Source: Pholis gunnellus
Taxonomy: Eukaryota > Chordata > Actinopteri > Perciformes > Pholidae
Reading direction: 5' to 3'
Assembly: GCA_910591455.2 (NCBI GenBank)
Contig: OU342822.1
Span: 17,087,154-17,151,153 of the forward strand
Length of the DNA stretch: 64,000 nt
Below, piece by piece: positions 54,701-64,000 of this stretch. The first letter of the stretch is position 1, and every line of letters begins with the position of its first letter. A model generated the notes under the pieces. That model saw only the letters and a program-made list of their open reading frames with translations. It was not told the DNA's origin and made no database searches. Both the position numbers and the translations under genes were made by a program.

Positions 54701-57700
54701 GAGCTACTGGGAGAACATGTCCACTTGGAACTATAACTCTGTGCCTCCATAAAATGAGCATTAAATGATGGGAATGTCAGTGGCCCTGACTTCAAACCTT
54801 TGTGGCATATATCACCATGTCTCTGTGTGGGTTTTTCCTCAATGCACTCAATTTCCCTCCCACAGTTCTGACACATTCAGGTTAGGTGAAGTAGAAAGTT
54901 TAATATTGTCTGAAGCTGTGAATGTGGTTGTCTCTCTTTCTGTGACTGGTGACCTGTTCAGGGTGGACCCTGCCTTTTGTACAAATACAAATACATACTG
55001 GGAAATTTGCACACAGAAAATAATTCTTTTAGTTTATAATTGTATTCATGTTGAATGTTATGGATGTGTTTTTCATTTTAAAAAGATAAATGGCTTGAAT
55101 CAGTATAACCTGCTCCTCTAAATGTTTAAAAACAGGCAAATCAGCCTCTAAAACCTCAGTGTTTTCTCATATTTCCATGATTATCTATTGGCGGTGGTAC
55201 TTTTGGTGCCAGGATGACTGCGTGCCAGGCATAAACAGCAGTGTGCAGTCAGTTTTTTTTTCTTTTTTAAGCCAATAGCAAAAGACAATTTAAAGGACAA
55301 CCGGGTGAGCAGATGGCAGAGCCATTATTATCCCACACCTGAACCCACGGTGCAAAATAGAAAAGCCAACGTGTTACACAGCGGCTGTTTCAAGCTTTAT
55401 TTGACCACTCGATTACTTTTTAAAGTGGGCAATGAGAAGGCAATGTTGGGTGGAAATAAGAAACACAACATGATGCGACGCTGCCGGCGGAACATTGTTT
55501 ATCGGCCACGAATGATAGAAACGTAATCATGACTGGGTTCAAGGTAAAAGCTCTTTTGCAACAGAGGAACCATGTTTACGTTGGGTGTCAGGAAAATGAA
55601 ATGCAAATTATTCAACTTGGATACGTTTTTTTTTTTATTCTCTTTTAATATATGTATTCTACATTTTATTTTATGGTTCCGAGTCACAAATATCGACAGC
55701 ATGTCGGTTGCTTCTCCCTCCTCCGTGTGCTGACATAGAAAAAGTGATTAGAATTCAGCTGCCATAGAAGTGAATATCCAGCCCTGTAAATCAAATCTGC
55801 TGGCTTATGAAGGAGAGACAACAACAATTTTGAGAGCAATATGCAATATTCATTGTTCATAAATAATTAATTTGTTTGCTCGCAACTCAGCCTAAAGTGA
55901 TTGTGGCCCTTTTTCATTTGGGTGTATATCTATGGCAAATACGGTCCTGTTGAATGGAGTGGCATTTGTATTTCATTCACACACACACACCACTTTACCC
56001 ATACTGCATTGCTTTCTGCTGTTGCTCCTGGCCCTACTGTGTTTTCAGAAAGAGCTCTGATTCACAAAGAGGCTGTCATGCAGAATCGGGCACAGGATCT
56101 GCCTCAGATAAAGAAAATAATTACACTGTAATGGTTCCTTTCACGCAATTATCCGCATCTGTTTGTACACGTTGCTACAAACGGGGATTACTAATGGCCT
56201 TTCGGTGGAGGTAGGACGAGTGTGCAGTTAAGCGCTGATCCGAGGCCTGCCGAGATACAAAACAATTGTCCAAGTTCTCTTTTCAACGAGGGTTTCCTCC
56301 CCGTCACTCTTTACCTGCAATTTTAGTTGGTAATGTAATTTACTGTCTGTCGAGTGCAGAGTAATGATTTTACCCTGGACGAGATCTGTTCTGAAGATTT
56401 ATTTTCCCGCCCCGGTGCAGCCGAGAACACGAAGGCTAACATGGGCCTCACTTTACCTTCTTTACAGAGAGATAATTACAATCTCAGACGCTGAGCCAAG
56501 TAGCGCCGCATACTAAACCCGGGAATCACATTTTCTATGCAGTTGAAGGGGTTTAAATCGGGAAACTGATTGCGCTTGCTTGGATCATACTATTTGTGAT
56601 TTGCACAGCACTGGGAATACACAGCATTGTGTTACAGACCGCCACCAGGAAAACAAATCGTCTCAGTTTCTCATTATCATGAGGATGGTTTTCTCTTTCA
56701 AGGTAGTTTTCTCATTAAAATAAATATCAAGTGCAGTGTGTGTCTATGTGTAACATTGTTCTTGAAGCTGGGTGTAAGCACACGACTTCACTACTTATGT
56801 ACAAATTACATTTATGCAACGTATTCATGTATTCATTGTAATCACCACATTACATACATCTTTATATGTATGTAATGTATTACATGCAGCTGGAAAAAAT
56901 TCTGTTTTACCATTGAATCATTTCTTCCATATGTATAAATTAATACATATGTTGTAAGGATTTGTTCATGTGCGTCAACATGTTTCATGTAAATATGATT
57001 ACAGCATGTTAGGCTTTGTTATCCATCATGCACTGTTACAGATGCTTCTCAGGAGTTCAAGTTGTTGATAAATACATTATTAACACTTTAAATAAATGGT
57101 AAATAGGAGGGTTTAGATAGTGTTCCCAAAATACATTTTCATAATGATGAACTAATATTATCAAGACCTGAGCAGATTCTTCATTTGAGCGATTCGCTGC
57201 CATTTCAATGCAAAGAAAATGTGCAGCAAGTTATGTCACAAATCCTCCGCAAGTTATCCTCCGATCATCTTCAGACTGTATTTATTTGATGTATTGCATT
57301 CTAACCTTCTACAGTGGTACTGCTCTCAGTCGTATGTTGTCAAGTATAAGGCCGTCTAATTGTGAGGTTCATACAGTTTAATTAGAACGCCATGTTAACT
57401 CTTTGCTGTGTCGCCAAAACGGCTTCGGCAGAATCAATCGGAGTTGGGACGAATCACCTGGGAGCGCGGCTGATCGATAGGCCAGGAGTTGGTTCTCCCA
57501 TGTTGAGGTGGACCAGCCGCAGTGTAGTTATCTTAGGGGACACGTAATGTATTTGTAAATGTGTTTAGGATGCAGTTTGAGTGACACGCAGTGGTGGCAG
57601 GTTTTACAAAGCTTCAAATGTGCAGGTATCCTTCAGACCCCTTCAATGAATACATTTACGATTCAACCTCTGCGGAGACCAGCCACTGATCTCACCAGGG

Positions 57701-59466
57701 AGCATCACAAAGAGCGGCGGCCTCTGGATTCTGACTGCTTGTTGATACCAGCTGCCATGAACCGCTGCACCTCATTGTGAAATCCAGCTCTTTTCACCCC
57801 AGTTATGTGTGTAAATACTGCCGACAGGCGTCCCGCTGCCGTGAATACAGAGTGTGTCGGAGTGCTGCTACCCACGGAAAAACGGGGGTGTCTGAGGGAA
57901 CATTTATAGAATAGAAACGCGTCATGCCCGTCAGAACTGCCTTTTGTCTTTATAGTCGGGCTACGGCCTGCCTCTCAGCATGACATCTTACACTAGTCTA
58001 TGTTAAGAGTGCACTGATGCTTTCCCCAACAGGAGATCAGAAACACTAAATCTAAATGGCGTCCGCTCTCTTCATGTGGAAGAGCATTAAGAACAGATGG
58101 GGTCTAATTCCCATTAACATAAAAGAAAGTTATTTGTTTCCTTCTTAGAGAATCGACAGAGCAAGTATGCATTAACTCATCAGTGCTTTATGAAGCCCAG
58201 AAGATTTTTATTGGAACGAGGATTGCACTTTGGCATCTTTTTTTAATACCGCAGCCTGGATGAGAGTCGCACGTGTTCTCGTTGAATGCACTTTTACCCG
58301 CCGCCTCATTCCCTCCAGCCGGGACTCGGAGGAGCCACATGCAAGTCATTATCCGTGGCGTAAACGAATCATGACACAGAAAAACAAAAAAAATGTTGGC
58401 CCTTCTAAAATTGTCCTGCCAGCTTGAATGTGACCTATTTTTTTTTTTTAGGGGAAACATTCGTCAGCAGTGGCACACGAGGGGGACGCTTGGTTGTGTC
58501 CTGTGAGTGTAGCTAACATGCATGAAGTCAGGTATGGCCAATTTTTTGAGTGACAGACAAAAATGTACATCCCATATCCCCCACGGGTGCTTGTCCCCAA
58601 GACGTTGGAGCATGCTCAACGGCTCTTCCGGTTGTTCAGAGGTGAAGGTAATTGCAGTTTGTGGAAACCATTAAAAGTCTCTTTGAATCCAAATGCTCCA
58701 GGCCTATGCATGGCTTTACTATCTCACTATTTCCTCAGGGTGTGCCAAATGACATCTCTCTTATTCACCAGATAGAAATTTAAAGTAATCATTCCCTTCA
58801 AATGTCACATTGGAAAGGTGCCGCTGACAATTTTAAATGAAGCAAAAGTAACCCGACGAAAAAAAGAAGTGAGCATTGCTAGACGAGCCTTGAGCTACAG
58901 TTGTCAGTGGAACCGTTTCCACAGGTGGCCACTGGCTGTTATATGACTTTTAAGGCAGCGAGATGGAAAAATACATGTTGTTCCATTTGAGATTTGCTCA
59001 TGTGTGATGCCAACCAGAGCAGAATATTGTCAGGAGTACCAAAGCCATAACCCTCTCATGTTCTTTCTCACACACTCGCAGATACACACACGCACAGATA
59101 CACACTCCTCTGGCTGACCCTGGCTTTGTGTGCCACCGTGACATCATAGGTCTGCTGTGTTTGAAGATGAATGTGAAGCCCACAGAGGCTCCCTCAAATG
59201 CCAAATTGTCTTGTTTCATACCGTATCCAACACCTCATGCACTGTATGACTGAATACATTTAGTCAAATGTCATACAGCTCTAACTACAATACTAGTGAG
59301 GGCCTTTTATATTAAAAAAAACCCCATGATGCTGCACGGAGACACTGTACTCACAATGGGCTTCATAATCGCATTTCCCCCAATGTCAGTGTACTTTAGC
59401 AGCATCAGACATCTTGCTTGAAATAAGGTTGCATTATATTCCTCCAGGGAAGCAGAAGATGGAAAA
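54701..59466. other. intergenic, nothing recognised
   Basis: An A+T-rich imperfect palindrome lies at 56929-56952 (CATATGTAT arms) and TACAT/ATGTA words cluster at 56840-56890. T-runs near 55252 and 55627. No gene supported. Confidence 0.5.

Positions 59467-59498
<32 letters not shown>
59467..59498. repeat. (AG)n microsatellite
   Basis: About 32 bases of AG with one CG interruption, followed by a G-rich run. Confidence 0.95.
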
Positions 59499-61262
59499 GA
59501 GAGGGGGGGGTCAGAGCAGATTTATCCACAACAGACAGATGGAGGGTTGAAGTCTAAGCTTCCCCGGTGGTCTGTCGTTCCAGTCCATATTGGATGGGTG
59601 ATGCAAACGTACAGTAATACACATAATGATTAGCAGCAAGCAGGTGTGGGATAAGCGACTACACGCACCACATCAGCTTAGGACAAAACACACGCTTGTC
59701 AAAATTCTATCCGTGGACACTGGATGTTAAATGACTTGTTGTAAAGGACCACTTTTCTAACACTTTCAAAAACAGGCACATACGTACGCTCACAGAGAGC
59801 AAGAGATGGTTAAACATCCTGCATTAAAGCGCCGGTAAAAGTGATGGAGATCTCTGCTCCACACACCATTCGGGATTAAAACAAAGCCAGTTATTGGCAG
59901 GAAGTAAGATCTGAAACTTCAAATTACGGTTTGCTATCGACGCTGCTGCTCCACCCCCGGCGTTCGAGGGCACGGCACTGATGACGGCATAAAACGGGTG
60001 GGAAAGATCAATCATTTAGATTTCAAAAATTAAATTTGGAATAGCCTACATCAAATATTAACTCCACTAAATTCATTTTACTCCTCGTGTCAGGATCAGA
60101 TATTGTCAGCTCAGCTGAATTACAATGATGGAAGCCTCATGAGGCAGTGAAATAATCATATCATATCTATTTATATTTTAAATGGTAAGAATGTGCGATC
60201 AGAATGGTGAGAAATTGGGTATACAACCCCAATGACTGCATGATTATTGATTCATTTAATGGAGTCCTGTAGAGGGCGCCAAACCACGCACTGGTGCTCC
60301 ACCAGTCCCTCACAGTGTCTGTGCTTCAAATAATACCAGTTTTCTGTTACAACATGAAATACACTTGTTTTTTACTTGATTTAAAGAAAAATTCAACAGC
60401 AGATAGATTACTTGTCAATACAGAGTTACAGTTTTGAGTAGAAGTGGATCTAGTGCTTCGACTTGAGTGCAAATACCAATCTGGATTTATTGTAACTCGT
60501 ACATTTTGATGCTTTTTAAAAGCTACAAGGCCTGACAAGACAATTATAGACATCACAGGGAAACCGAATTTGGAGATGAATCAAACTGTTTGATCAGGAA
60601 TCAACCTGTGGCGCTTGACGTTCATCACTTGTCCCAAGAGTCTAACATTTGCTGCTGCATTGGGGACACTATTTAACCAATTAATACCATTCAATCAAAA
60701 TTGTGTTGCTAGGAAACAGCTGTAGTCAAACTTTTAGATCTGCAGTAATGCTATTACAGAACATTTCCAACAGGAAATACAAAGAAGTGGAAGCATTTAC
60801 AGTATAATGAAATGGTCAATATGACCATTAAGGACAATGGGGAGGTGAAACCTGTAGTCAGAATGGGCCACATTTCTAATTGGGATATTTCCAGTCATTA
60901 GAATGGGAACATGTTATATAATGAAACAGAACTGCCAGCAGGACCCCCGAGGGCCTTCTGGGACCCCATTGGGGAACCACTTGGTACCTTTTTTAAAACT
61001 TTAAAAGTTACGTGTTGCTAAAGTTGCCAAAAACATTAGAGACCTGTGGCAGCAGCATCAGCAGTGTGTGCTTGGATAGACTAACCGACATCTCACTGTT
61101 GAACACAGATGAACGCTACATGGCAGACCGCATCTCATCCTCCCTGTCTGATAGAGGAGGCCTGGTGAAACATGAGCAGACAGGAGTATAGACTGGCTGC
61201 TTGGTGTTGATTGCAAAAGGTCTGTCAAAGCTAGATCTCCTGAATTCCAATGGTCTCTTCTC
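59499..61262. other. intergenic, distal upstream of mdga2
   Basis: No repeat or coding feature that I can support. Confidence 0.5.
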
Positions 61263-61310
61263 ACTCTCTCTCTCTCTCCCCCTCTCTCTCTCTCTCCCTC
61301 TCTCTCTCTC
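61263..61310. repeat. (CT)n tract at the edge of the mdga2 CpG island
   Basis: Pyrimidine tract with CCC interruptions, a GAGA-type element on the minus strand. Such tracts are common just upstream of vertebrate promoters; function here is inference. Confidence 0.93.
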
Positions 61311-61803
61311 AGCTTCCAGCAGCTGCGCCTCTCATGCCTTTCCTGACGCTGAGCGAAGCCTCCCATACAGATGAGCGCTGGAAGCCACGCACCTCTTGAC
61401 GTAGCAACAGACCGGCTGCGGTGCCACTCGGTCTCCGTAGCACGTATTGCGCAACGTGACTGATGCTCAACTGGCTTCGCGGCGGGCACATCCGGCTCCC
61501 CACCGTCGCGTGAATTCATTAAGAAAGTGGTCTCATAACGCCGAGACAACAGCGGGCATCGCCGAGGCGCTGTGGAGGAACCATCCGCCGCTCCTCGCTG
61601 GACTGGACCCTCCCCTTGTCATTGCCACCGGGAGAGATGGAGCAGAGCGCGCCGCGTCGGGGTGCAGTCGTGATGTGACTGTGTGAGCGCACGAGCCTCC
61701 AACTGTGGTATCGGCAGCCTGACGGCCGCCTTACGAGGTGGGAACTGAAAATTTGACAGTGTGCGCGTGTGTGTGTGTGTGTTTTTTTGTGAATCATGAG
61801 GTG

Positions 61804-61863
61804 ATGGCTTCGTTTGACAGCACGCAGTCAACGCAGCAGCTGCATCCGCGGAGCGAGGCTTGA
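61804..61863 (+). other. uORF candidate 1 (19 codons)
   Basis: ATG at 61804 runs 19 codons to TGA at 61861-61863 in the mdga2 leader region. It matters only if the transcript starts upstream of it. Protein content looks arbitrary. Confidence 0.35.
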
Positions 61864-61886
61864 CCACAGCTGGATTTTGAGGAGCT

Positions 61887-61973
61887 ATGTCCGTGGGCAC
61901 TGAGCCTCCGTCTGCCTGTAGTCGACAGCACCAGTGTGCCCGCTCGGTTTGGTGCCTCGGGGGTCTCCGCTAA
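61887..61973 (+). other. uORF candidate 2 (28 codons)
   Basis: ATG at 61887 runs 28 codons to TAA at 61971-61973. Same caveat as the preceding uORF: its presence in the mRNA depends on the unknown start site. Confidence 0.35.
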
Positions 61974-62245
61974 AGTCCGGGGGAAACACAGCGCACCTGG
62001 AGACGCGGCTGTCTGTTTTAAGGCCGGGCTTTCTGCAGCCCACTCCCCCGCGCCTGCTCGCTTTTCCCCGCATCCTCCGCGGCGTCTCTGTGCCGCGTGC
62101 GCTTCCGCGTCCCGACTACATGGCAGCGGACATCAAAACAATCACAGCCTGAGTGTGTTCGCCTCCTGCGGACCGTACATACCTTCGCAGCTAATACCGA
62201 GACTAAATTAATCGACGTGTGGGGATCGCAGCGGCGCCGTTGTCT

Positions 62246-62290
62246 ATGCGCCTCAGTTACACCGCCCCGGAAAGGACTTCTTGCCATTGA
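62246..62290 (+). other. uORF candidate 3 (14 codons)
   Basis: ATG at 62246 reads 14 codons to TGA at 62288-62290, only 31 bases before the mdga2 ATG. It is very likely in the mature leader unless a splice acceptor lies closer to the start codon. Confidence 0.5.
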
Positions 62291-62299
62291 GAGGAGGAT

Positions 62300-62317
62300 A
62301 TGCAGAGATTAACGTGA
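62300..62317 (+). other. uORF candidate 4 (5 codons, ends 4 bases before the mdga2 ATG)
   Basis: ATG at 62300 reads five codons and stops at TGA 62315-62317, leaving four bases before the main ATG at 62322. It lies in a different frame from mdga2. Such a close uORF would be expected to tune initiation at the main start by leaky scanning or local reinitiation; this is inference. Confidence 0.5.
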
Positions 62318-62321
62318 GAGG

Positions 62322-62394
62322 ATGGATCTAATTATCTGTGTTTTGGGGCTGCTGGCGCTGGTCGTGGAGGGCATCCGTTGCCAAGGAGTGTACG
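62322..62394 (+). CDS. mdga2: mdga2 first coding exon (signal peptide), gene continues beyond window
   Basis: Partial gene: 73 coding bases, 24 codons plus one base. The ATG is in a good vertebrate context (A at -3, G at +4), and an in-frame TAA at 62310-62312 closes the frame upstream, so this start is preferred. Residues 4-15 are hydrophobic, E16-G17-I18 follows, and signal cleavage is likely near C20, leaving Q-G-V-Y as the mature start. The exon ends at G62394, followed by a consensus GTGAGT donor (phase 1). Continuation to Ala, as in the Q-G-V-Y-A-P start of mammalian MDGA2, needs exactly a G plus C-x codon. From family knowledge, MDGA2 carries Ig domains, a fibronectin-like region and a MAM domain, is GPI-anchored on neurons, and binds neuroligins in cis, blocking neurexin contact and restraining synapse formation. 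MDGA1 also has a Q-G-V-Y motif but starts differently. The a or b teleost copy cannot be told. Confidence 0.88.
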
Positions 62395-62972
62395 GTGAGT
62401 GTTTGCAATTTGCTTCTGCTGAAACCAAATACAACCATGACCTTGTAAAAGCAGTGGTCGCTCATACATCGCCACCCTTTAGACTCGCCGTGTCCCGTAA
62501 TAGTAATAAAACCCCCCCAAAAAACGCAGCATCACCTGGTGTAAGGGGCGCCAAACCAGGTCTGAATGTCATGATGGAGTGAGAGGCTCCAAATGTTTTC
62601 AGCAACCCTGAGGTTACACAGCAGATCGCGTGGGCAGCCAATCATGCACAGCCCCCCTTTCCCCGTCCAATCCATCACTCATGATGGTCGGTGAGCAGGC
62701 TAAATTTAGTAGGCTGCATTCATACATTATGACAGTGGAACCGGGTCGACTTTTCTTCAAGCCTCTCAGACTGCTCACCATACAACATACATGGGGTTTG
62801 GTAATTAGCACTCAAATGGTCTACGTGGCACTTTTGTATTTGAATGTCACCATGAGCACCGTAATCTGTTGAGCATTGGCATTTAGTACGCTCAGTCATG
62901 AATTATTTCCATGTGCGGTGGCTCAGTCTTCCTACCTCTTCCTTATGTCTGTCTGTCTGAATGTCTCTCCCT

Positions 62973-62974
<2 letters not shown>

Positions 62975-63015
<41 letters not shown>
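62975..63015. repeat. (CA)n microsatellite in mdga2 intron 1
   Basis: Uninterrupted CA dinucleotides, about 41 bases. Likely length-polymorphic. Confidence 0.97.
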
Positions 63016-63017
<2 letters not shown>

Positions 63018-63113
63018 ATACACTCAACAATGAGCACATATTTTGGTGTCTCTCTCTCTGTCTGCTTGTGCAACCGGTGACAGAGATGATGTGTCAAATG
63101 AATCGTCATCCTC

Positions 63114-63131
63114 GCAGCAGCAGCAGCAGCA
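63114..63131. repeat. short (GCA)n run in mdga2 intron 1
   Basis: About six GCA/CAG units. Intronic, so not a polyglutamine coding repeat. Confidence 0.85.
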
Positions 63132-64000
63132 CTGTGAGGAAATAATGATTCCTGTGCAGTAACATTGGGACGTGGAGGAAGCCTTGAGGTGCGCGGCGGC
63201 CCTGACCTGTCGGTGGAGACGGGAGGCTCTTACCGAAGCCGAGGCTGTGCGGGGAGAGCGCGAGGTCAAGTAGAGACGTGGGGTGGCGCGTTTCAGAGGC
63301 CGTTGCCAAGCACTAAAAAAGATCTTTGTCTCCAGGGTCTCTGTGCGCGCACAGATGATGTAGCAATGAAAGGTTACCGTGAGCATGACAGGAGCAGTCA
63401 GTCTGCTGCACCTGACCAATGATGCGCCAGGATTTGATCTATTCTCTTGCTCGAGACGGAGGAGGTGAATGAGATAATAAATCACAGCACACGTCAGGGC
63501 AGCTGTTGCACGGCTGCTCATACATGTGCACTCATATTCCCACATTTCTTCGAACACCTGTTGCGGAGATATACATTTTTTTTGACCTGATCTTTAAACC
63601 TCTAAGCACTCATTAGGCGGAGTAAGATTTGTACGTGGGTGTTGTTGTTTGGAGTGAGTGGATTCCTCCAGTTACCCATTTAAGCCAGAGGGCAATAACC
63701 TCATCAAACATTGATGTCTCAAGAAATCATTGCCTTTGCTGGATTCGATATCTGTATCTTCTAAATTGGTCTCATTTATATACATGTATTCAGGGGGAGA
63801 CAGGCATGACGCCAACCATCAAAACCGATCACATGATTGTCAGATCAAAGCTGCAGGATTCTTGGTGTGAGCGAAGCTGTCCACGCTGCATGCGGCGTGT
63901 GCGTGCAAGTTGAAGATGCAAGCTCATTAGAAGGAATCATATCCCATAATGCTCGATGTGGCGTTGCCATAGAGGTGTGTGTGTGTGTGTGTGGACCAGT

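Larger units (their letters stand above)
61370..62321 (+). promoter_or_regulatory. mdga2: CpG-rich promoter and 5' leader of mdga2
   Basis: The block directly before the mdga2 start is clearly richer in G+C and CpG than the flanking desert, with dense CpG runs around 61640-61670 and 62040-62110. This is the usual look of a vertebrate neuronal CpG-island promoter without a TATA box. The transcription start cannot be read from sequence, so the split between promoter and untranslated leader is unknown. A pyrimidine (CT) tract at 61263-61310 borders it on the left, and a short GT run lies near 61763-61781. Small ORFs inside it are listed separately. An intron within the leader cannot be excluded. 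Confidence 0.7.
62395..64000 (+). other. mdga2: mdga2 intron 1, 5' part
   Basis: Sequence after the donor at 62395. It holds a (CA)n microsatellite, a short (GCA)n run, a GT run at 63975-63992 and otherwise unremarkable DNA. Several open frames up to 177 codons exist here, but they overlap microsatellites or lack recognisable protein content. No second exon of mdga2 was seen before the window ends, in line with the very long first introns known for this gene family. Confidence 0.75.

Noticed and set aside
56929..56952. CATATGTAT palindrome as a possible regulatory site
   Set aside because: A+T-rich arms of nine bases are expected by chance in this composition.
63024..63557. 177-codon minus-strand ORF in mdga2 intron 1
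   Set aside because: It includes a poly-Cys run from the GCA repeat and shows no protein family signal.

Overview
This 64 kb window is vertebrate, and almost certainly teleost, DNA. It is A+T-rich, lacks compact bacterial-style genes, is full of (CA)n/(TA)n/(GA)n microsatellites, and carries several interspersed repeats that I recognise from spiny-rayed (percomorph) fish genomes. No species can be named from sequence alone.

The only protein-coding exon I can name is at 62322-62394 (+). It encodes a signal peptide ending in Q-G-V-Y and is followed by a perfect GTGAGT splice donor in phase 1. The start (M-D-L), the E-G-I motif, the Q-G-V-Y exit and the phase match the first coding exon of MDGA2 (MAM domain-containing GPI anchor protein 2), a synaptic neuroligin-binding Ig-superfamily protein. 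The rest of the gene lies to the right of the window. A CpG-rich promoter/5' leader (about 61370-62321) with several small upstream ORFs precedes it, and intron 1 fills 62395-64000.

Everything from 1 to about 61 kb reads as intergenic DNA or undiscovered non-coding transcription units upstream of mdga2. Large gene-poor flanks are known at the mammalian MDGA2 locus, so this fits. Within it I see: a 39-bp near-perfect palindrome at the left edge; a 274-bp element with 41-bp inverted ends (2541-2814); a paralogous repeat pair around the window's longest non-microsatellite ORF (7272-7890); hAT-like transposon remnants at 11204, 21532, 25960, 31165, 35080, 42714 (a broken transposase start) and 51088; a tRNA-derived SINE head at 50995; LINE/SINE tails at 14470 and 54483; and several unclassified percomorph repeats (15449, 20768, 24887, 29125, 30845, 47805, 54130). 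A coding-like but unrecognised fragment lies on the minus strand at 25326-25613.

Two places deserve experimental attention. One is the CpG-rich block at 51540-51857, whose donor would be in phase with mdga2 exon 2 (possible alternative first exon). The other is the chain of uORFs just before the mdga2 start. I found no evidence for an undescribed multi-gene system.
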